The notes beneath the pieces are model-generated. The model ran no database searches. It saw only the letters and a list, made by a program, of their open reading frames with translations, and had not been told where the DNA came from. Made by a program: the position numbers and the translations under genes. 64,000 nt of DNA from contig NZ_JAVIWS010000001.1 in assembly GCF_031323975.1 (NCBI RefSeq), positions 744,001 through 808,000 of the forward strand, given 5' to 3'. Origin of the DNA: Escherichia ruysiae (GTDB taxonomy: Bacteria > Pseudomonadota > Gammaproteobacteria > Enterobacterales > Enterobacteriaceae). Shown here piece by piece: positions 25,473 to 34,718 of this stretch (positions are counted from its first letter, which is position 1; every line of letters starts with the position of its first letter).

Positions 25473-26043
25473 AGAAAATCCCTGAAAACATCTGAATATA
25501 AAAAGAATTTACGTTATAATTAATTTATCTGTTAAATTTTATACTTACGCCATAAATACAGCATCATTGGGCACATTAAATCAGCTGCGCCTTGGTCACT
25601 CCTGGCAGAGCAACTCCAGGCAGCTCCTGTAATTAGCACATCTGATGCCATGTAATTAATCATATCTGCCATCAGTTAAACCTTAATCTGGATCATCATT
25701 TTTTCGCGATTCACGGCCTTACAGGGCAGTTTAATCATTATTTTTTTGCTAAAAATCTCATTTACGAATTTTGCACTCCCCCTCTGTAACGAGGATATGC
25801 AATCTCATCTTTTCTGAAAAATGGACTACAATATATTGCTACGCTTTGAGTTTTTATTGCAAATAAGGTGGAATCAGTGAGATCACTATTCGATAATAGC
25901 TGTGTATTTACCCAACCATATTTAACATACTCTCCTACCGCTTTCGGTATATTGACTCATTTTACTCTCCTGGTTAAATATAGCACCCAGCTCAGTCGCG
26001 AATATAGTGACTAACCTACCTAAGTTACAATAAGGAATACACT
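25473..26043. other. Long intergenic region before hchA
   Basis: These 571 bp between the divergent usp-like gene and hchA carry no recognisable gene. They are AT-rich, with stop codons in all frames. The last 100 bp should hold the hchA promoter and leader; the start codon is preceded by AATAAGGAATACACT. Confidence 0.5.
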
Positions 26044-26895
26044 ATGACTGTTCAAACAAGTAAGAATCCGCAGATCGATATTGCTGAAGATAATGCGTTC
26101 TTCCCTTCAGAATTTTCGCTTAGTCAGTATACCAGCCCGGTATCTGATCTTGATGGAGTGGACTATCCAAAACCGTATAGCGGCAAGCACAAAATTCTGG
26201 TGATCGCCGCTGACGAACGTTATCTGCCGACCGATAACGGTAAACTGTTCTCAACGGGCAACCATCCGATTGAAACGTTGCTGCCGCTGTATCACCTGTA
26301 TGCAGCAGGTTTCGAGTTCGAAGTTGCGACCATCTCCGGCCTGATGACGAAGTTTGAATACTGGGCTATGCCGCACAAAGATGAAAAAGTGATGCCATTC
26401 TTTGAGCAACACAAATCTTTGTTCCGCAATCCGAAAAAATTAGCGGATATTGTCGCCAACTTAAACGCAGACAGCGAGTACGCAGCAATTTTTGTTCCCG
26501 GCGGTCATGGCGCTCTCATTGGCTTACCGGAAAGCAAAGAAGTTGCAACCGCTCTACAATGGGCAGTTGAAAATGACCGTTTTGTTATCTCTCTCTGCCA
26601 TGGTCCGGCTGCGTTTCTGGCACTTCGTCATGGTGATAACCCGCTGAACGGTTATTCCATTTGTGCGTTCCCTGACGCCGCAGACAAACAAACGCCAGAT
26701 ATTGGCTATATGCCTGGCCATCTGACCTGGTACTTTGGTGAAGAACTGAAGAAAATGGGAATGAATATCATCAATGATGATATTACCGGCCGGGTACATA
26801 AGGATCGTAAACTTCTCACCGGCGACAGTCCTTTTGCAGCGAATGCGCTGGGTAAACTCGCAGCACAGGAAATGCTGGCTGCATACCAGGGTTAA
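26044..26895 (+). CDS. hchA: Hsp31 chaperone / protein deglycase HchA
   Basis: HchA (283 residues) is a DJ-1/PfpI-family stress protein with holding-chaperone, glyoxalase III and reported deglycase activities. The catalytic residues are in place: Cys185 and His186 in SLCHGPAA, and Glu77 in HPIETLL. The length equals K-12. It is normally made under heat and sigma-S stress. In K-12 the two-component genes hprSR follow; here an AT-rich glycosyltransferase gene follows instead. Confidence 0.98.
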   Translation: MTVQTSKNPQIDIAEDNAFFPSEFSLSQYTSPVSDLDGVDYPKPYSGKHKILVIAADERYLPTDNGKLFSTGNHPIETLLPLYHLYAAGFEFEVATISGLMTKFEYWAMPHKDEKVMPFFEQHKSLFRNPKKLADIVANLNADSEYAAIFVPGGHGALIGLPESKEVATALQWAVENDRFVISLCHGPAAFLALRHGDNPLNGYSICAFPDAADKQTPDIGYMPGHLTWYFGEELKKMGMNIINDDITGRVHKDRKLLTGDSPFAANALGKLAAQEMLAAYQG

Positions 26896-26922
26896 TCGGA
26901 CATCACTTACGGTATAATAAAA

Positions 26923-26945
26923 AAGTGGGGGTATTTCCCCCACTT
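26923..26945. terminator. Hairpin after hchA
   Basis: A perfect 9-bp stem AAGTGGGGG/CCCCCACTT with a TATTT loop begins 28 bp after hchA. The flanking A-run upstream gives a good T-run only on the minus strand, so it may be bidirectional. Confidence 0.7.
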
Positions 26946-27193
26946 AGATGATCACTCTGATTGCTGACGTTTTATCTCTTCTCTTACCTTCACTTTGCAT
27001 CGACTTCAGATTGAAATGTACATTGAAGCTATGCAATACAAGTATTTTTGCGATACAAACATAATTTAATTGAATAATTAAAAATTAATAATAGAAATAA
27101 ATTATGTATTATCTCGCTATTTAGCGATTTTAGAAAACGACTATCTCTGATAAACTCCATCACGTTTTAACCAGTAGGGAAGCGAGGTTGGAA

Positions 27194-28252
27194 ATGTCGT
27201 TAGTGTCAATTTTTAGACGCATTGCATTCAGCTATTATGATTATTCATGTGAAGATATCAATATAACAAATACTGAATTTGTGGTCATTCACATCCCCGA
27301 CCAAATTGGTGATGCAATGGCCATTTACCCCATAATTAGATCGCTGGAATCACATAAAATAAAACATTTATTAATTGTCGCATCCACAATTAATAAATCT
27401 GTTTTTGATTCGCTTTGTCTTAAAGAGACTAAATTAACATTAGTCAGTATGACAATGCAGGATCATGCCAGCTTTAGAGAAATAAAAAGTCTGGCGCAAA
27501 GTATAAGAGATCAATACGGTACACCGGATCTCTGCATTGAAGCTATGCGCAAGAAAAACCTGAAGACAATGCTGTTCATAAGTTATTTAAAAGCCAAAAC
27601 CAATTTACAAGTGGTGGGTTTAACAATGAAATGTTATTCCTCCTTATGCAAATCGGCGTCGAAAATGGATCAGTCTCTTCGGGCGCCAGTACCAATGACA
27701 TGGGCATTCATGATGCGAGAGGCTGGTTTCCCGCCTGTCCGCCCCTTATTTGAACTGCCGATCAACAAAGAGGTAATAAACGAGGTACGTTATGAACTTA
27801 CCTCATTGGGCGCATATATTGCTCTTAATCTTGATGGTAGTGTTCAGGAGCGAACTTTTTCAGGCTCAATAGCTCAAAAACTAATAGCTACAATTAAAAA
27901 TGAAATAAATATGCCAATTGTCATTGTTCATGGCCCGAATGGTACTGAAAAAGCAATAGAACTAACGCAGTGTTTTGACAATGTCTATCATTTATCATTG
28001 TCACCTTCAATACCACGTTCTGCCGCCGTCATAAAAGATGCTTTTCTCGCAATAACACCTGATACTTCTGTTTTACATATGACAAGTGCTTATAATGTCC
28101 CTGTCATCGCAGTATATGCCGATTATAAAACACGCTGGCCTGCTATGGCCGATATTTCAGAGACGATTGTGGTAGGGAAAAATATTGATCACATCAATCT
28201 GGATGAGTTCAGAAATACGATAAAAAGAATTATCGCAAAAATTCAGCCCTGA
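27194..28252 (+). CDS. Glycosyltransferase family 9-like protein
   Basis: This 352-residue protein resembles GT9 heptosyltransferases (WaaF/WaaC/WaaQ type). The N-terminal region FVVIHIPDQIGDAMAIYPII matches the 'GD..m..P.i..L' sugar-transferase start, and the C-terminal ITPDTSVLHMTSAYNVPVIA is the family hallmark (D-T/S-x-x-x-H). The gene is much more AT-rich than its neighbours and uses many rare codons, which points to horizontal transfer. The ATG at 27194 follows GCGAGG. It has no sugar-gene neighbours, so its acceptor (LPS core or a protein) is unknown. I do not recall a K-12 equivalent here. Confidence 0.75.
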   Translation: MSLVSIFRRIAFSYYDYSCEDINITNTEFVVIHIPDQIGDAMAIYPIIRSLESHKIKHLLIVASTINKSVFDSLCLKETKLTLVSMTMQDHASFREIKSLAQSIRDQYGTPDLCIEAMRKKNLKTMLFISYLKAKTNLQVVGLTMKCYSSLCKSASKMDQSLRAPVPMTWAFMMREAGFPPVRPLFELPINKEVINEVRYELTSLGAYIALNLDGSVQERTFSGSIAQKLIATIKNEINMPIVIVHGPNGTEKAIELTQCFDNVYHLSLSPSIPRSAAVIKDAFLAITPDTSVLHMTSAYNVPVIAVYADYKTRWPAMADISETIVVGKNIDHINLDEFRNTIKRIIAKIQP

Positions 28253-28314
28253 TGTAGTTATCAGATTTAAGGGAGGTTAGATACGGATCCGGTTATGGCT
28301 AACATCGAAAAGCA

Positions 28315-28340
28315 AAAAGCCTGCTCGAAAGCAGGCTTTT
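28315..28340 (-). terminator. Terminator of the first tRNA-Asn
   Basis: AAAAGCCTGCT / AGCAGGCTTTT with loop CGAA is an 11-bp stem with a T-run on the minus strand, 8 bp past the tRNA 3' end. Confidence 0.9.
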
Positions 28341-28347
28341 CAAAATT

Positions 28348-28423
28348 TGGCTCCTCTGACTGGACTCGAACCAGTGACATACGGATTAACAGTCCGCCGT
28401 TCTACCGACTGAACTACAGAGGA
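28348..28423 (-). tRNA. asnT: tRNA-Asn (GTT), asnT position
   Basis: The 76-nt minus-strand sequence folds as tRNA-Asn with acceptor stem TCCTCTG/CAGAGGA, anticodon GTT in CTGTTAA, T-loop GGTTCGAGTCC and encoded GCCA end. It is one of four identical copies in the window. Its order with mtfA and serU is the K-12 order but inverted, so I assign it to asnT by context. It shows no integrase gene or island beside it. Confidence 0.98.
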
Positions 28424-28523
28424 ATCGTGAGAACGAGGCGAATATTACTGAGTGACACTGCGAGTGTCAACACTAAAATTCACACGTTATTTCAATCGGT
28501 TAATTAAGCAACAAATTTGATAT

Positions 28524-29321
28524 TTAATGAACATCTGGTGCTGAATATGTGCCTCGTTCATTCGCATTTCGCAGTCTTTGCAGCGGTTCCTGCTGATAAA
28601 ATTGGCAGAAACGTTGCCACAGAGAGGGGAAACGAGGAGCAAAAAGCTCCGGGGCACTAAAAAAGTATTCGGAAAGCACGGCAAAACATTCTGCAGGGTC
28701 ACAGGCGGCATAAGCATCAATGCTGGAGGCATTTTCGCCCACTAATTCAATTTCGTCCTGAATGTTATTCATCGCCGCGTGAAGATCGTGTTCCCAGCCC
28801 GCGACTTCACGTAAAGGAATAAAGGGGACACCACTGGCGCGATCGCCGTTCCGGGTGTCCAGTTTATGTGCAACTTCGTGGATGATCAGATTAAACCCAG
28901 AGGCATCGAAGGAATCCTGTATATCGAGCCAATTCAGTACGATGGGGCCTTGCTGCCAGCTTTGACCTGACTGAACGATGCGTTGATTATGTACCAGTCC
29001 TATATCGTCTTCCCATTCATCGTCTACCACAAATGGTGCTGGATAAATTAACACTTCATGGAAACCATCCAGCCATTCCAGCCCCAGTTCCATAACAGGT
29101 AAACAAAACAGCAAGGCGATACGACCGCTTTTCAAAGCGTCAAGTTCAACCCCTTGTAAAGGAACCAACCGTTTTTGTTGCAAAAAACGTCCAGCAAGAG
29201 TGACTAATTTGTTTTGCTCCTGCTCAGTCAAACTTGTCAAAAGAGGTATCGACAGAGCTTCCTTCCACGGAATTGCATCATCATGAACGGTTTCTTGTAC
29301 TTTCCAGGGCCACTTAATCAT
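28524..29321 (-). CDS. mtfA: Mlc titration factor A, metallopeptidase MtfA
   Basis: MtfA (YeeI, 265 residues) is a zinc-dependent aminopeptidase that binds and inactivates the glucose repressor Mlc, thereby raising ptsG expression. The HEVAH zinc motif is at residues 148-152, followed by [10 protein letters not shown] and the third-ligand region [12 protein letters not shown]. The start MIKWPWKVQ at 29321 fits the family; upstream codons are open but unlike. The gene is on the opposite strand to K-12 relative to its surroundings. Confidence 0.96.
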   Translation of the reverse strand: MIKWPWKVQETVHDDAIPWKEALSIPLLTSLTEQEQNKLVTLAGRFLQQKRLVPLQGVELDALKSGRIALLFCLPVMELGLEWLDGFHEVLIYPAPFVVDDEWEDDIGLVHNQRIVQSGQSWQQGPIVLNWLDIQDSFDASGFNLIIHEVAHKLDTRNGDRASGVPFIPLREVAGWEHDLHAAMNNIQDEIELVGENASSIDAYAACDPAECFAVLSEYFFSAPELFAPRFPSLWQRFCQFYQQEPLQRLRNANERGTYSAPDVH

Positions 29322-29414
29322 CGTTTTGCTCGCAAACTCGTCACTTGAACAAAATTGCACGGACAGGGACTGTTAAAATGCCAAATTTCCTGGCATCATT
29401 GCAACAATCTGAAC

Positions 29415-29504
29415 GGAGAGATGCCGGAGCGGCTGAACGGACCGGTCTCGAAAACCGGAGTAGGGGCAACTCTACCGGGGGTTCAAATCCCCCTCTCTCC
29501 GCCA
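29415..29504 (+). tRNA. serU: tRNA-Ser (CGA)
   Basis: The 90-nt sequence begins GGAGAGATGCCGGAGCGG and ends CTCTCTCCGCCA. Anticodon CGA lies in GTCTCGAAAA, and the long variable arm (GTAGGGGCAACTCTAC) is typical of serine tRNAs. It reads the UCG codon. In K-12 serU is known as the supD suppressor locus and is followed by mtfA in divergent orientation, as here. Confidence 0.98.
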
Positions 29505-29847
29505 ATCATTCAAGCAATTAGCCCACCCCGTGTCAGTGACACAAATCTCATTGAGAAAATTCGAAAAATTCATCTGCAAAAATAACGCCAGCAAGTAGCC
29601 AGTGCTACCTTAGCGATCACATTTCTCTGTCTTTTGATTTTCTAATACGCACCTGAATCCACAATTTTGTTCGTTTCCAGCACATTACAGTAGACCCTAT
29701 CCGCCCTCCATGCTCATTTTCAGGTATAAAAATATTTGCAGATGCTCTCTGTCGCGGTAGTCTCATAAGGTTCGTTTATAGATTGACGGCAATGTGAGTG
29801 ACCTTTTTCCATACTAATTATAAAAAGACAGTACAGACAGGAACACT
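29505..29847 (+). promoter_or_regulatory. shiA leader with a RyhB-pairing site
   Basis: This 343-bp gap has no gene. The stretch GCAATGTGAG at 29789-29798, about 50 bases before the shiA start, is perfectly complementary to the core CTCACATTGC of recalled RyhB. In E. coli, RyhB pairing with the shiA leader opens the translation start, so iron starvation raises shikimate uptake for siderophore synthesis. The pairing site is seen; the effect is inferred from E. coli. Confidence 0.75.
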
Positions 29848-31164
29848 ATGGACTCCACGCTCATCTCCACGCGTCCCGATGAGGGAACGCTTTCGTTAAG
29901 TCGCGCCCGACGAGCTGCATTAGGCAGTTTTGCCGGTGCCGTCGTCGACTGGTACGATTTTTTACTCTATGGCATTACTGCAGCACTGGTATTTAATCGA
30001 GAGTTTTTCCCACAAGTGAGCCCGGCAATGGGAACTCTCGCAGCATTTGCCACTTTTGGCGTCGGATTCCTTTTCCGTCCACTTGGAGGTGTCATTTTCG
30101 GCCATTTTGGCGACCGCCTGGGGCGTAAGCGCATGTTGATGCTGACTGTCTGGATGATGGGGATCGCAACAGCATTGATTGGTATTCTTCCTTCATTCTC
30201 GACTATTGGCTGGTGGGCACCGATTTTACTGGTGACGCTGCGTGCTATTCAGGGATTTGCCGTCGGCGGAGAATGGGGAGGCGCAGCATTGCTGTCCGTT
30301 GAAAGCGCGCCGAAAAATAAAAAAGCCTTTTACAGTAGCGGTGTACAAGTTGGCTACGGTGTAGGGTTACTGCTTTCAACTGGACTGGTTTCTCTGATTA
30401 GTATGATGACGACTGACGAGCAGTTTTTGAGCTGGGGCTGGCGCATTCCTTTCCTGTTTAGCACCGTACTGGTGTTGGGGGCATTGTGGGTGCGTAATGG
30501 TATGGAGGAATCCGCTGAATTTGAGCAACAGCAACATAATCAAGCGGCAGTGAAAAAGCGAATCCCTGTTATCCAGGCACTGTTACTACATCCAGGGGCT
30601 TTTCTGAAGATTATTGCGCTGCGACTGTGCGAGTTGCTGACGATGTATATCGTTACCGCCTTTGCGCTTAACTACTCAACCCAGAATATGGGTCTGCCAC
30701 GCGAATTATTCCTGAATATTGGTTTGCTGGTGGGAGGGTTAAGCTGCCTGACAATTCCCTGTTTTGCCTGGCTTGCCGATCGTTTTGGTCGCCGCAGGGT
30801 TTATATCACTGGTGCAGTTATCGGAACCTTAAGCGCGTTTCCTTTCTTCATGGCGCTCGAGGCTCAATCCATTTTCTGGATAGTCTTCTTCTCCATTATG
30901 CTGGCGAATATTGCGCATGACATGGTGGTTTGTGTGCAACAACCGATGTTCACAGAGATGTTTGGTGCCAGTTATCGCTACAGCGGCGCTGGGGTAGGAT
31001 ATCAAGTTGCCAGTGTGGTAGGTGGAGGATTTACCCCTTTTATTGCCGCCGCCCTCATTACTTATTTTTCCGGGGACTGGCATAGCGTCGCCATTTATTT
31101 GCTGGCTGGATGCCTGATTTCCGCAATGACCGCTTTGTTGATGAAAGACAATCAACGCATCTGA
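29848..31164 (+). CDS. shiA: Shikimate transporter ShiA
   Basis: ShiA (438 residues) is a major facilitator superfamily symporter for shikimate and dehydroshikimate in the inner membrane. Twelve hydrophobic segments are visible, with the MFS loop motif FGDRLGRKRMLMLT between helices 2 and 3 and ADRFGRRRVYITG in the second half. ACAGGAACACT precedes the ATG. Leader contains a RyhB-pairing site. Confidence 0.96.
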   Translation: MDSTLISTRPDEGTLSLSRARRAALGSFAGAVVDWYDFLLYGITAALVFNREFFPQVSPAMGTLAAFATFGVGFLFRPLGGVIFGHFGDRLGRKRMLMLTVWMMGIATALIGILPSFSTIGWWAPILLVTLRAIQGFAVGGEWGGAALLSVESAPKNKKAFYSSGVQVGYGVGLLLSTGLVSLISMMTTDEQFLSWGWRIPFLFSTVLVLGALWVRNGMEESAEFEQQQHNQAAVKKRIPVIQALLLHPGAFLKIIALRLCELLTMYIVTAFALNYSTQNMGLPRELFLNIGLLVGGLSCLTIPCFAWLADRFGRRRVYITGAVIGTLSAFPFFMALEAQSIFWIVFFSIMLANIAHDMVVCVQQPMFTEMFGASYRYSGAGVGYQVASVVGGGFTPFIAAALITYFSGDWHSVAIYLLAGCLISAMTALLMKDNQRI

Positions 31165-31204
31165 TGGTCTGGCGAAGATCATTCGATCTTCGCCTTACAC
31201 TTTT

Positions 31205-31222
31205 GTTTCACATTCCTGTGAC
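31205..31222 (+). promoter_or_regulatory. Probable pho box for amn
   Basis: GTTTCAC-ATTC-CTGTGAC resembles two 7-bp PhoB half-sites (CTGTCAT) spaced by 4 bp, with 4 and 5 matches. It lies about 43 bp before the amn start. amn is a known PhoB-regulated gene in E. coli. Confidence 0.45.
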
Positions 31223-31265
31223 ATACTATCGGATGTGCGGTAATTGTATGGAACAGGAGACACAC

Positions 31266-32720
31266 ATGAATAATAAGGGCTCCGGTCTGACCCCAGCTCA
31301 GGCACTGGATAAACTTGACGTGCTGTATGAGCAATCTGTAGTCGCTTTACGCAATGCCATTGGCAACTATATTAAAAGTGGCGAATTACCTGATGAAAAC
31401 GCCCGCAAACAAGGTCTTTTTGTCTATCCATCATTGACCGTGACCTGGGATGGCTGCGCCACAAATCCTCCCAAAACACGCGCATTTGGACGTTTTACTC
31501 ACGCTGGCAGCTATACCACCACTATTACCCGCCCTGCTCTCTTTCGTTCGTATCTCAATGAACAACTAACGTTACTGTATCAAGATTATGGTGCGCACAT
31601 CTCCGTGCAACCCTCGCAGCATGAAATCCCCTATCCCTATGTCATCGATGGCTCTGAACTGACACTTGATCGTTCGATGAGCGCCGGGCTAACTCGTTAC
31701 TTCCCGACAACAGAACTGGCGCAAATTGGCGATGAAACTGCAGACGGCATTTATCACCCAACGGAATTTTCTCCGCTATCGCATTTCGATGCGCGCCGGG
31801 TCGATTTTTCCCTCGCGCGGTTACGCCATTATACCGGCACGCCAGTCGAACATTTTCAGCCGTTCGTTTTGTTTACCAACTACACACGTTATGTGGATGA
31901 ATTCGTTCGTTGGGGGTGCAGCCAGATCCTCGATCCTGATAGTCCCTACATTGCTCTTTCCTGTGCTGGAGGGATATGGATCACCGCCGAAACAGAAGCC
32001 CCTGAAGAGGCGATTTCTGATCTCGCATGGAAAAAACACCAGATGCCAGCATGGCATTTAATCACTGCCGATGGCCAGGGTATTACTCTGGTAAATATTG
32101 GTGTGGGGCCATCAAATGCTAAAACCATCTGCGATCATCTGGCGGTGCTACGCCCGGATGTCTGGCTGATGATTGGTCACTGCGGTGGATTACGTGAAAG
32201 CCAGTCCATTGGTGATTATGTACTTGCACATGCTTATTTACGCGATGACCACGTTCTTGATGCAGTTTTACCGCCCGATATCCCTATTCCCAGCATTGCT
32301 GAAGTGCAACGCGCGCTTTATGACGCCACCAAACTCGTCAGCGGCAGGCCGGGTGAGGAAGTTAAACAGCGGCTACGTACTGGCACTGTGGTAACTACTG
32401 ATGACAGGAACTGGGAATTGCGTTACTCGGCTTCTGCACTTCGTTTTAATTTAAGTCGGGCCGTAGCGATTGATATGGAAAGCGCAACCATTGCAGCACA
32501 AGGATACCGTTTCCGCGTGCCATACGGGACGCTACTGTGTGTTTCAGATAAGCCATTGCATGGTGAGATTAAACTTCCCGGCCAGGCTAACCGTTTTTAT
32601 GAAGGTGCGATTTCCGAACACTTGCAGATTGGCATCCGGGCAATTGATTTACTGCGCGCGGAAGGCGATCGACTGCATTCCCGTAAACTGCGCACCTTTA
32701 ATGAGCCGCCGTTCCGATAA
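31266..32720 (+). CDS. amn: AMP nucleosidase Amn
   Basis: Amn (484 residues) hydrolyses AMP to adenine and ribose 5-phosphate. The N-terminal domain (about 1-170) is regulatory, and the C-terminal half is a nucleoside-phosphorylase-like domain with GVGPSNAKTICDHLAVL, GHCGGLRESQ and the catalytic region AIDMESATIAAQGYR. The start MNNKGSGLTPAQ at 31266 (K-12 length) follows AACAGGAGACACAC. Full length. In K-12 yeeN follows; here it is missing. Confidence 0.97.
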   Translation: MNNKGSGLTPAQALDKLDVLYEQSVVALRNAIGNYIKSGELPDENARKQGLFVYPSLTVTWDGCATNPPKTRAFGRFTHAGSYTTTITRPALFRSYLNEQLTLLYQDYGAHISVQPSQHEIPYPYVIDGSELTLDRSMSAGLTRYFPTTELAQIGDETADGIYHPTEFSPLSHFDARRVDFSLARLRHYTGTPVEHFQPFVLFTNYTRYVDEFVRWGCSQILDPDSPYIALSCAGGIWITAETEAPEEAISDLAWKKHQMPAWHLITADGQGITLVNIGVGPSNAKTICDHLAVLRPDVWLMIGHCGGLRESQSIGDYVLAHAYLRDDHVLDAVLPPDIPIPSIAEVQRALYDATKLVSGRPGEEVKQRLRTGTVVTTDDRNWELRYSASALRFNLSRAVAIDMESATIAAQGYRFRVPYGTLLCVSDKPLHGEIKLPGQANRFYEGAISEHLQIGIRAIDLLRAEGDRLHSRKLRTFNEPPFR

Positions 32721-32777
32721 TGAGCGAAGATCCTTTGCATCAAGAAAAGATGTGAAGGATTTTATAAGTAAAAAGCA

Positions 32778-32804
32778 AAAAGCCCGCTATCAAAGCGGGC
32801 TTTT
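32778..32804 (-). terminator. Terminator of the second tRNA-Asn
   Basis: AAAAGCCCGCT / AGCGGGCTTTT, an 11-bp stem with a T-run on the minus strand, just past the tRNA 3' end. On the plus strand it may also stop amn. Confidence 0.9.
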
Positions 32805-32811
32805 CATAATT

Positions 32812-32887
32812 TGGCTCCTCTGACTGGACTCGAACCAGTGACATACGGATTAACAGTCCGCCGTTCTACCGACTGAACTACAGAGGA
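32812..32887 (-). tRNA. asnW: tRNA-Asn (GTT), asnW position
   Basis: Identical in all 76 bases to the other tRNA-Asn genes of the window. The upstream promoter region (GTTCTCACGA on the minus strand) is shared with the first and fourth copies. It lies between amn and yeeO, the asnW position of K-12. No integrase beside it. Confidence 0.98.
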
Positions 32888-32930
32888 ATCGTGAGAACGG
32901 GGCGAATATTAACGATGCCCATCTACATTG

Positions 32931-34475
32931 TCAAAGCCTGTTTTTTAATTTTGAAATCGTTTGCTGAAATATTCTGCGTTTTGTCGTTAATTCCGACACA
33001 ACTGCCTTTTTTTCACACTTTTCATGTTCAGGGCGAGGATATTTCCATAGCCAGCGCCCGGTCACCATCCGCCAGTAAAACAACGCAGCACGCACGGCCC
33101 AGTCAGCAAACATCCCCATCCAAACGCCAACCACGCCCCAGCCAAGCATAATTCCCAGCGCGTAACCTACTACCACTCGGCATCCCCACATACTCAACAT
33201 AGATACCCACATAGCGTAGCGGGCATCACGAGCACCTTTAAAACCCGCAGGTAATACCCATGAGGCCGACCAAATAGGCATAAACAAAGCATTTAGCCAA
33301 ATAAGAATCACAACCACGTGTTTAACCTGGGGATCCTGGGTATAAAATGACGCCATAACCCCGGCAAAGGGAGCCGTTAACCAGGCTATCGCTGTTAACC
33401 CAAGGGTGGACAACCAGAAAACATGCCTCAACTGTATTTCTGCTTGCGCTCTCTGCCCTACTCCCAGCCTTCGACCAGTAATTATTGTAGAAGCAGAACC
33501 GAGCGCACTCCCTGGTAAATTGATAAGAGCCGCAATCGAAAAAGCGATAAAATTTCCGGCAATGACGCTGGTTCCCATACCAGCAACAAACATTTGTGTT
33601 AATAACCGACCACTGGTAAACAATACTGATTCAACGCTCGCGGGAATACCAATCCCCATAACTTCCCAGATAATGCTGAAATTCAATGGCTTAAAATAGC
33701 TTTTTAACGAGATTCGTAGTGCAGGATTAAAGCCAATCGCCAGTACCCACAAAATTGCAATTGCGCCAATATAACGGGAAATAGTTAATCCTAGCCCTGC
33801 GCCAACAAACCCCAGCCCCTGCCAGGAGAAAAGCCCGTAAATCAATATACCGCTAATAATAATATTAAAAATATTCATGCTACCATTTATAAGTAGCGGT
33901 ATTTTCGTATTCCCGGCGCCACGAAGTGCCCCACTGCCAATCAAGGTGATGGCAGCGGCTGGATAACTGAGCACCGTCAGTTCCAGATAAGTCAACGCCA
34001 GTGCTTTAACCTCTGTCGTGGCATCACCTGCAACAAAATCGATAATTTGTTCGCCAAAATGATGAATGAGAATTGCCAACAGCACGGCAAATAACGTCAT
34101 GATCACCAATGATTGCCGTGTTGCTACTCTGGCTCGCCGTCGATCACGTTTACCGAGACTAAATGCCACAACGACAGTAGTACCAAGGTCGATAGCTGCG
34201 AAAAAGGCCATAATGACCATGTTGAAGCTGTCCGCCAACCCAACGCCCGCCATCGCATCTTTTCCCAGCCAACTGACCAGAAAAGTGCTCAGCACGCCCA
34301 TCAACAGGACACAGGCATTCTCCATAAAGATAGGAACAGCAAGCGGAGTTATTTCGCGCCAGAACAACACTTTGTAACTCTTACGTTTTGAGTGCCAGCG
34401 AGTGTGGCGAACAACCTGGCGTAAAGCTGAGGGGATATTCAAAGCCGACCTTAATTGCAGAAAGTGAAACCACAT
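32931..34475 (-). CDS. yeeO: MATE-family exporter YeeO
   Basis: YeeO is a MATE (multidrug and toxin extrusion) transporter that exports FMN/FAD and dipeptides in E. coli. Twelve membrane segments are visible from LAVPIFMENACVLLMGVLST on, and the second-half motif AGMGTSVIAGNFIAFSIAAL is typical. The start is uncertain: the frame stays open to an ATG at 34628, but that would lie 8 bp from the divergent asnU tRNA and run through its promoter, so I prefer ATG at 34475 (514 residues). K-12 annotation uses an intermediate length. No clear ribosome binding site at either. Confidence 0.9.
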   Translation of the reverse strand: MWFHFLQLRSALNIPSALRQVVRHTRWHSKRKSYKVLFWREITPLAVPIFMENACVLLMGVLSTFLVSWLGKDAMAGVGLADSFNMVIMAFFAAIDLGTTVVVAFSLGKRDRRRARVATRQSLVIMTLFAVLLAILIHHFGEQIIDFVAGDATTEVKALALTYLELTVLSYPAAAITLIGSGALRGAGNTKIPLLINGSMNIFNIIISGILIYGLFSWQGLGFVGAGLGLTISRYIGAIAILWVLAIGFNPALRISLKSYFKPLNFSIIWEVMGIGIPASVESVLFTSGRLLTQMFVAGMGTSVIAGNFIAFSIAALINLPGSALGSASTIITGRRLGVGQRAQAEIQLRHVFWLSTLGLTAIAWLTAPFAGVMASFYTQDPQVKHVVVILIWLNALFMPIWSASWVLPAGFKGARDARYAMWVSMLSMWGCRVVVGYALGIMLGWGVVGVWMGMFADWAVRAALFYWRMVTGRWLWKYPRPEHEKCEKKAVVSELTTKRRIFQQTISKLKNRL

Positions 34476-34635
34476 TTCAAATAATGAGGGAGAATCAGAA
34501 AAGCTGCAAAGATTTTCGCCGACAAATTGTCTGCAAATGCAACAAACTGTTGATAGAAACGGCAAACGGTTGATGAATTTAAAAAACAGGTTTGACAAAT
34601 GATTTTTCGCCGTTAAGATGTGCCTCAACAGCGAT

Positions 34636-34711
34636 TCCTCTGTAGTTCAGTCGGTAGAACGGCGGACTGTTAATCCGTATGTCACTGGTTCGAGTCCAGT
34701 CAGAGGAGCCA
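34636..34711 (+). tRNA. asnU: tRNA-Asn (GTT), asnU position
   Basis: Identical to the other copies over 76 bases, here on the plus strand between yeeO and cbl, the K-12 place of asnU. Its upstream sequence differs from the other three copies. Confidence 0.98.
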
Positions 34712-34718
34712 AATTATG

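Noticed and set aside
29355..29585. Frame of 76 codons across serU
   Set aside because: It runs through the tRNA gene and has no ribosome binding site.
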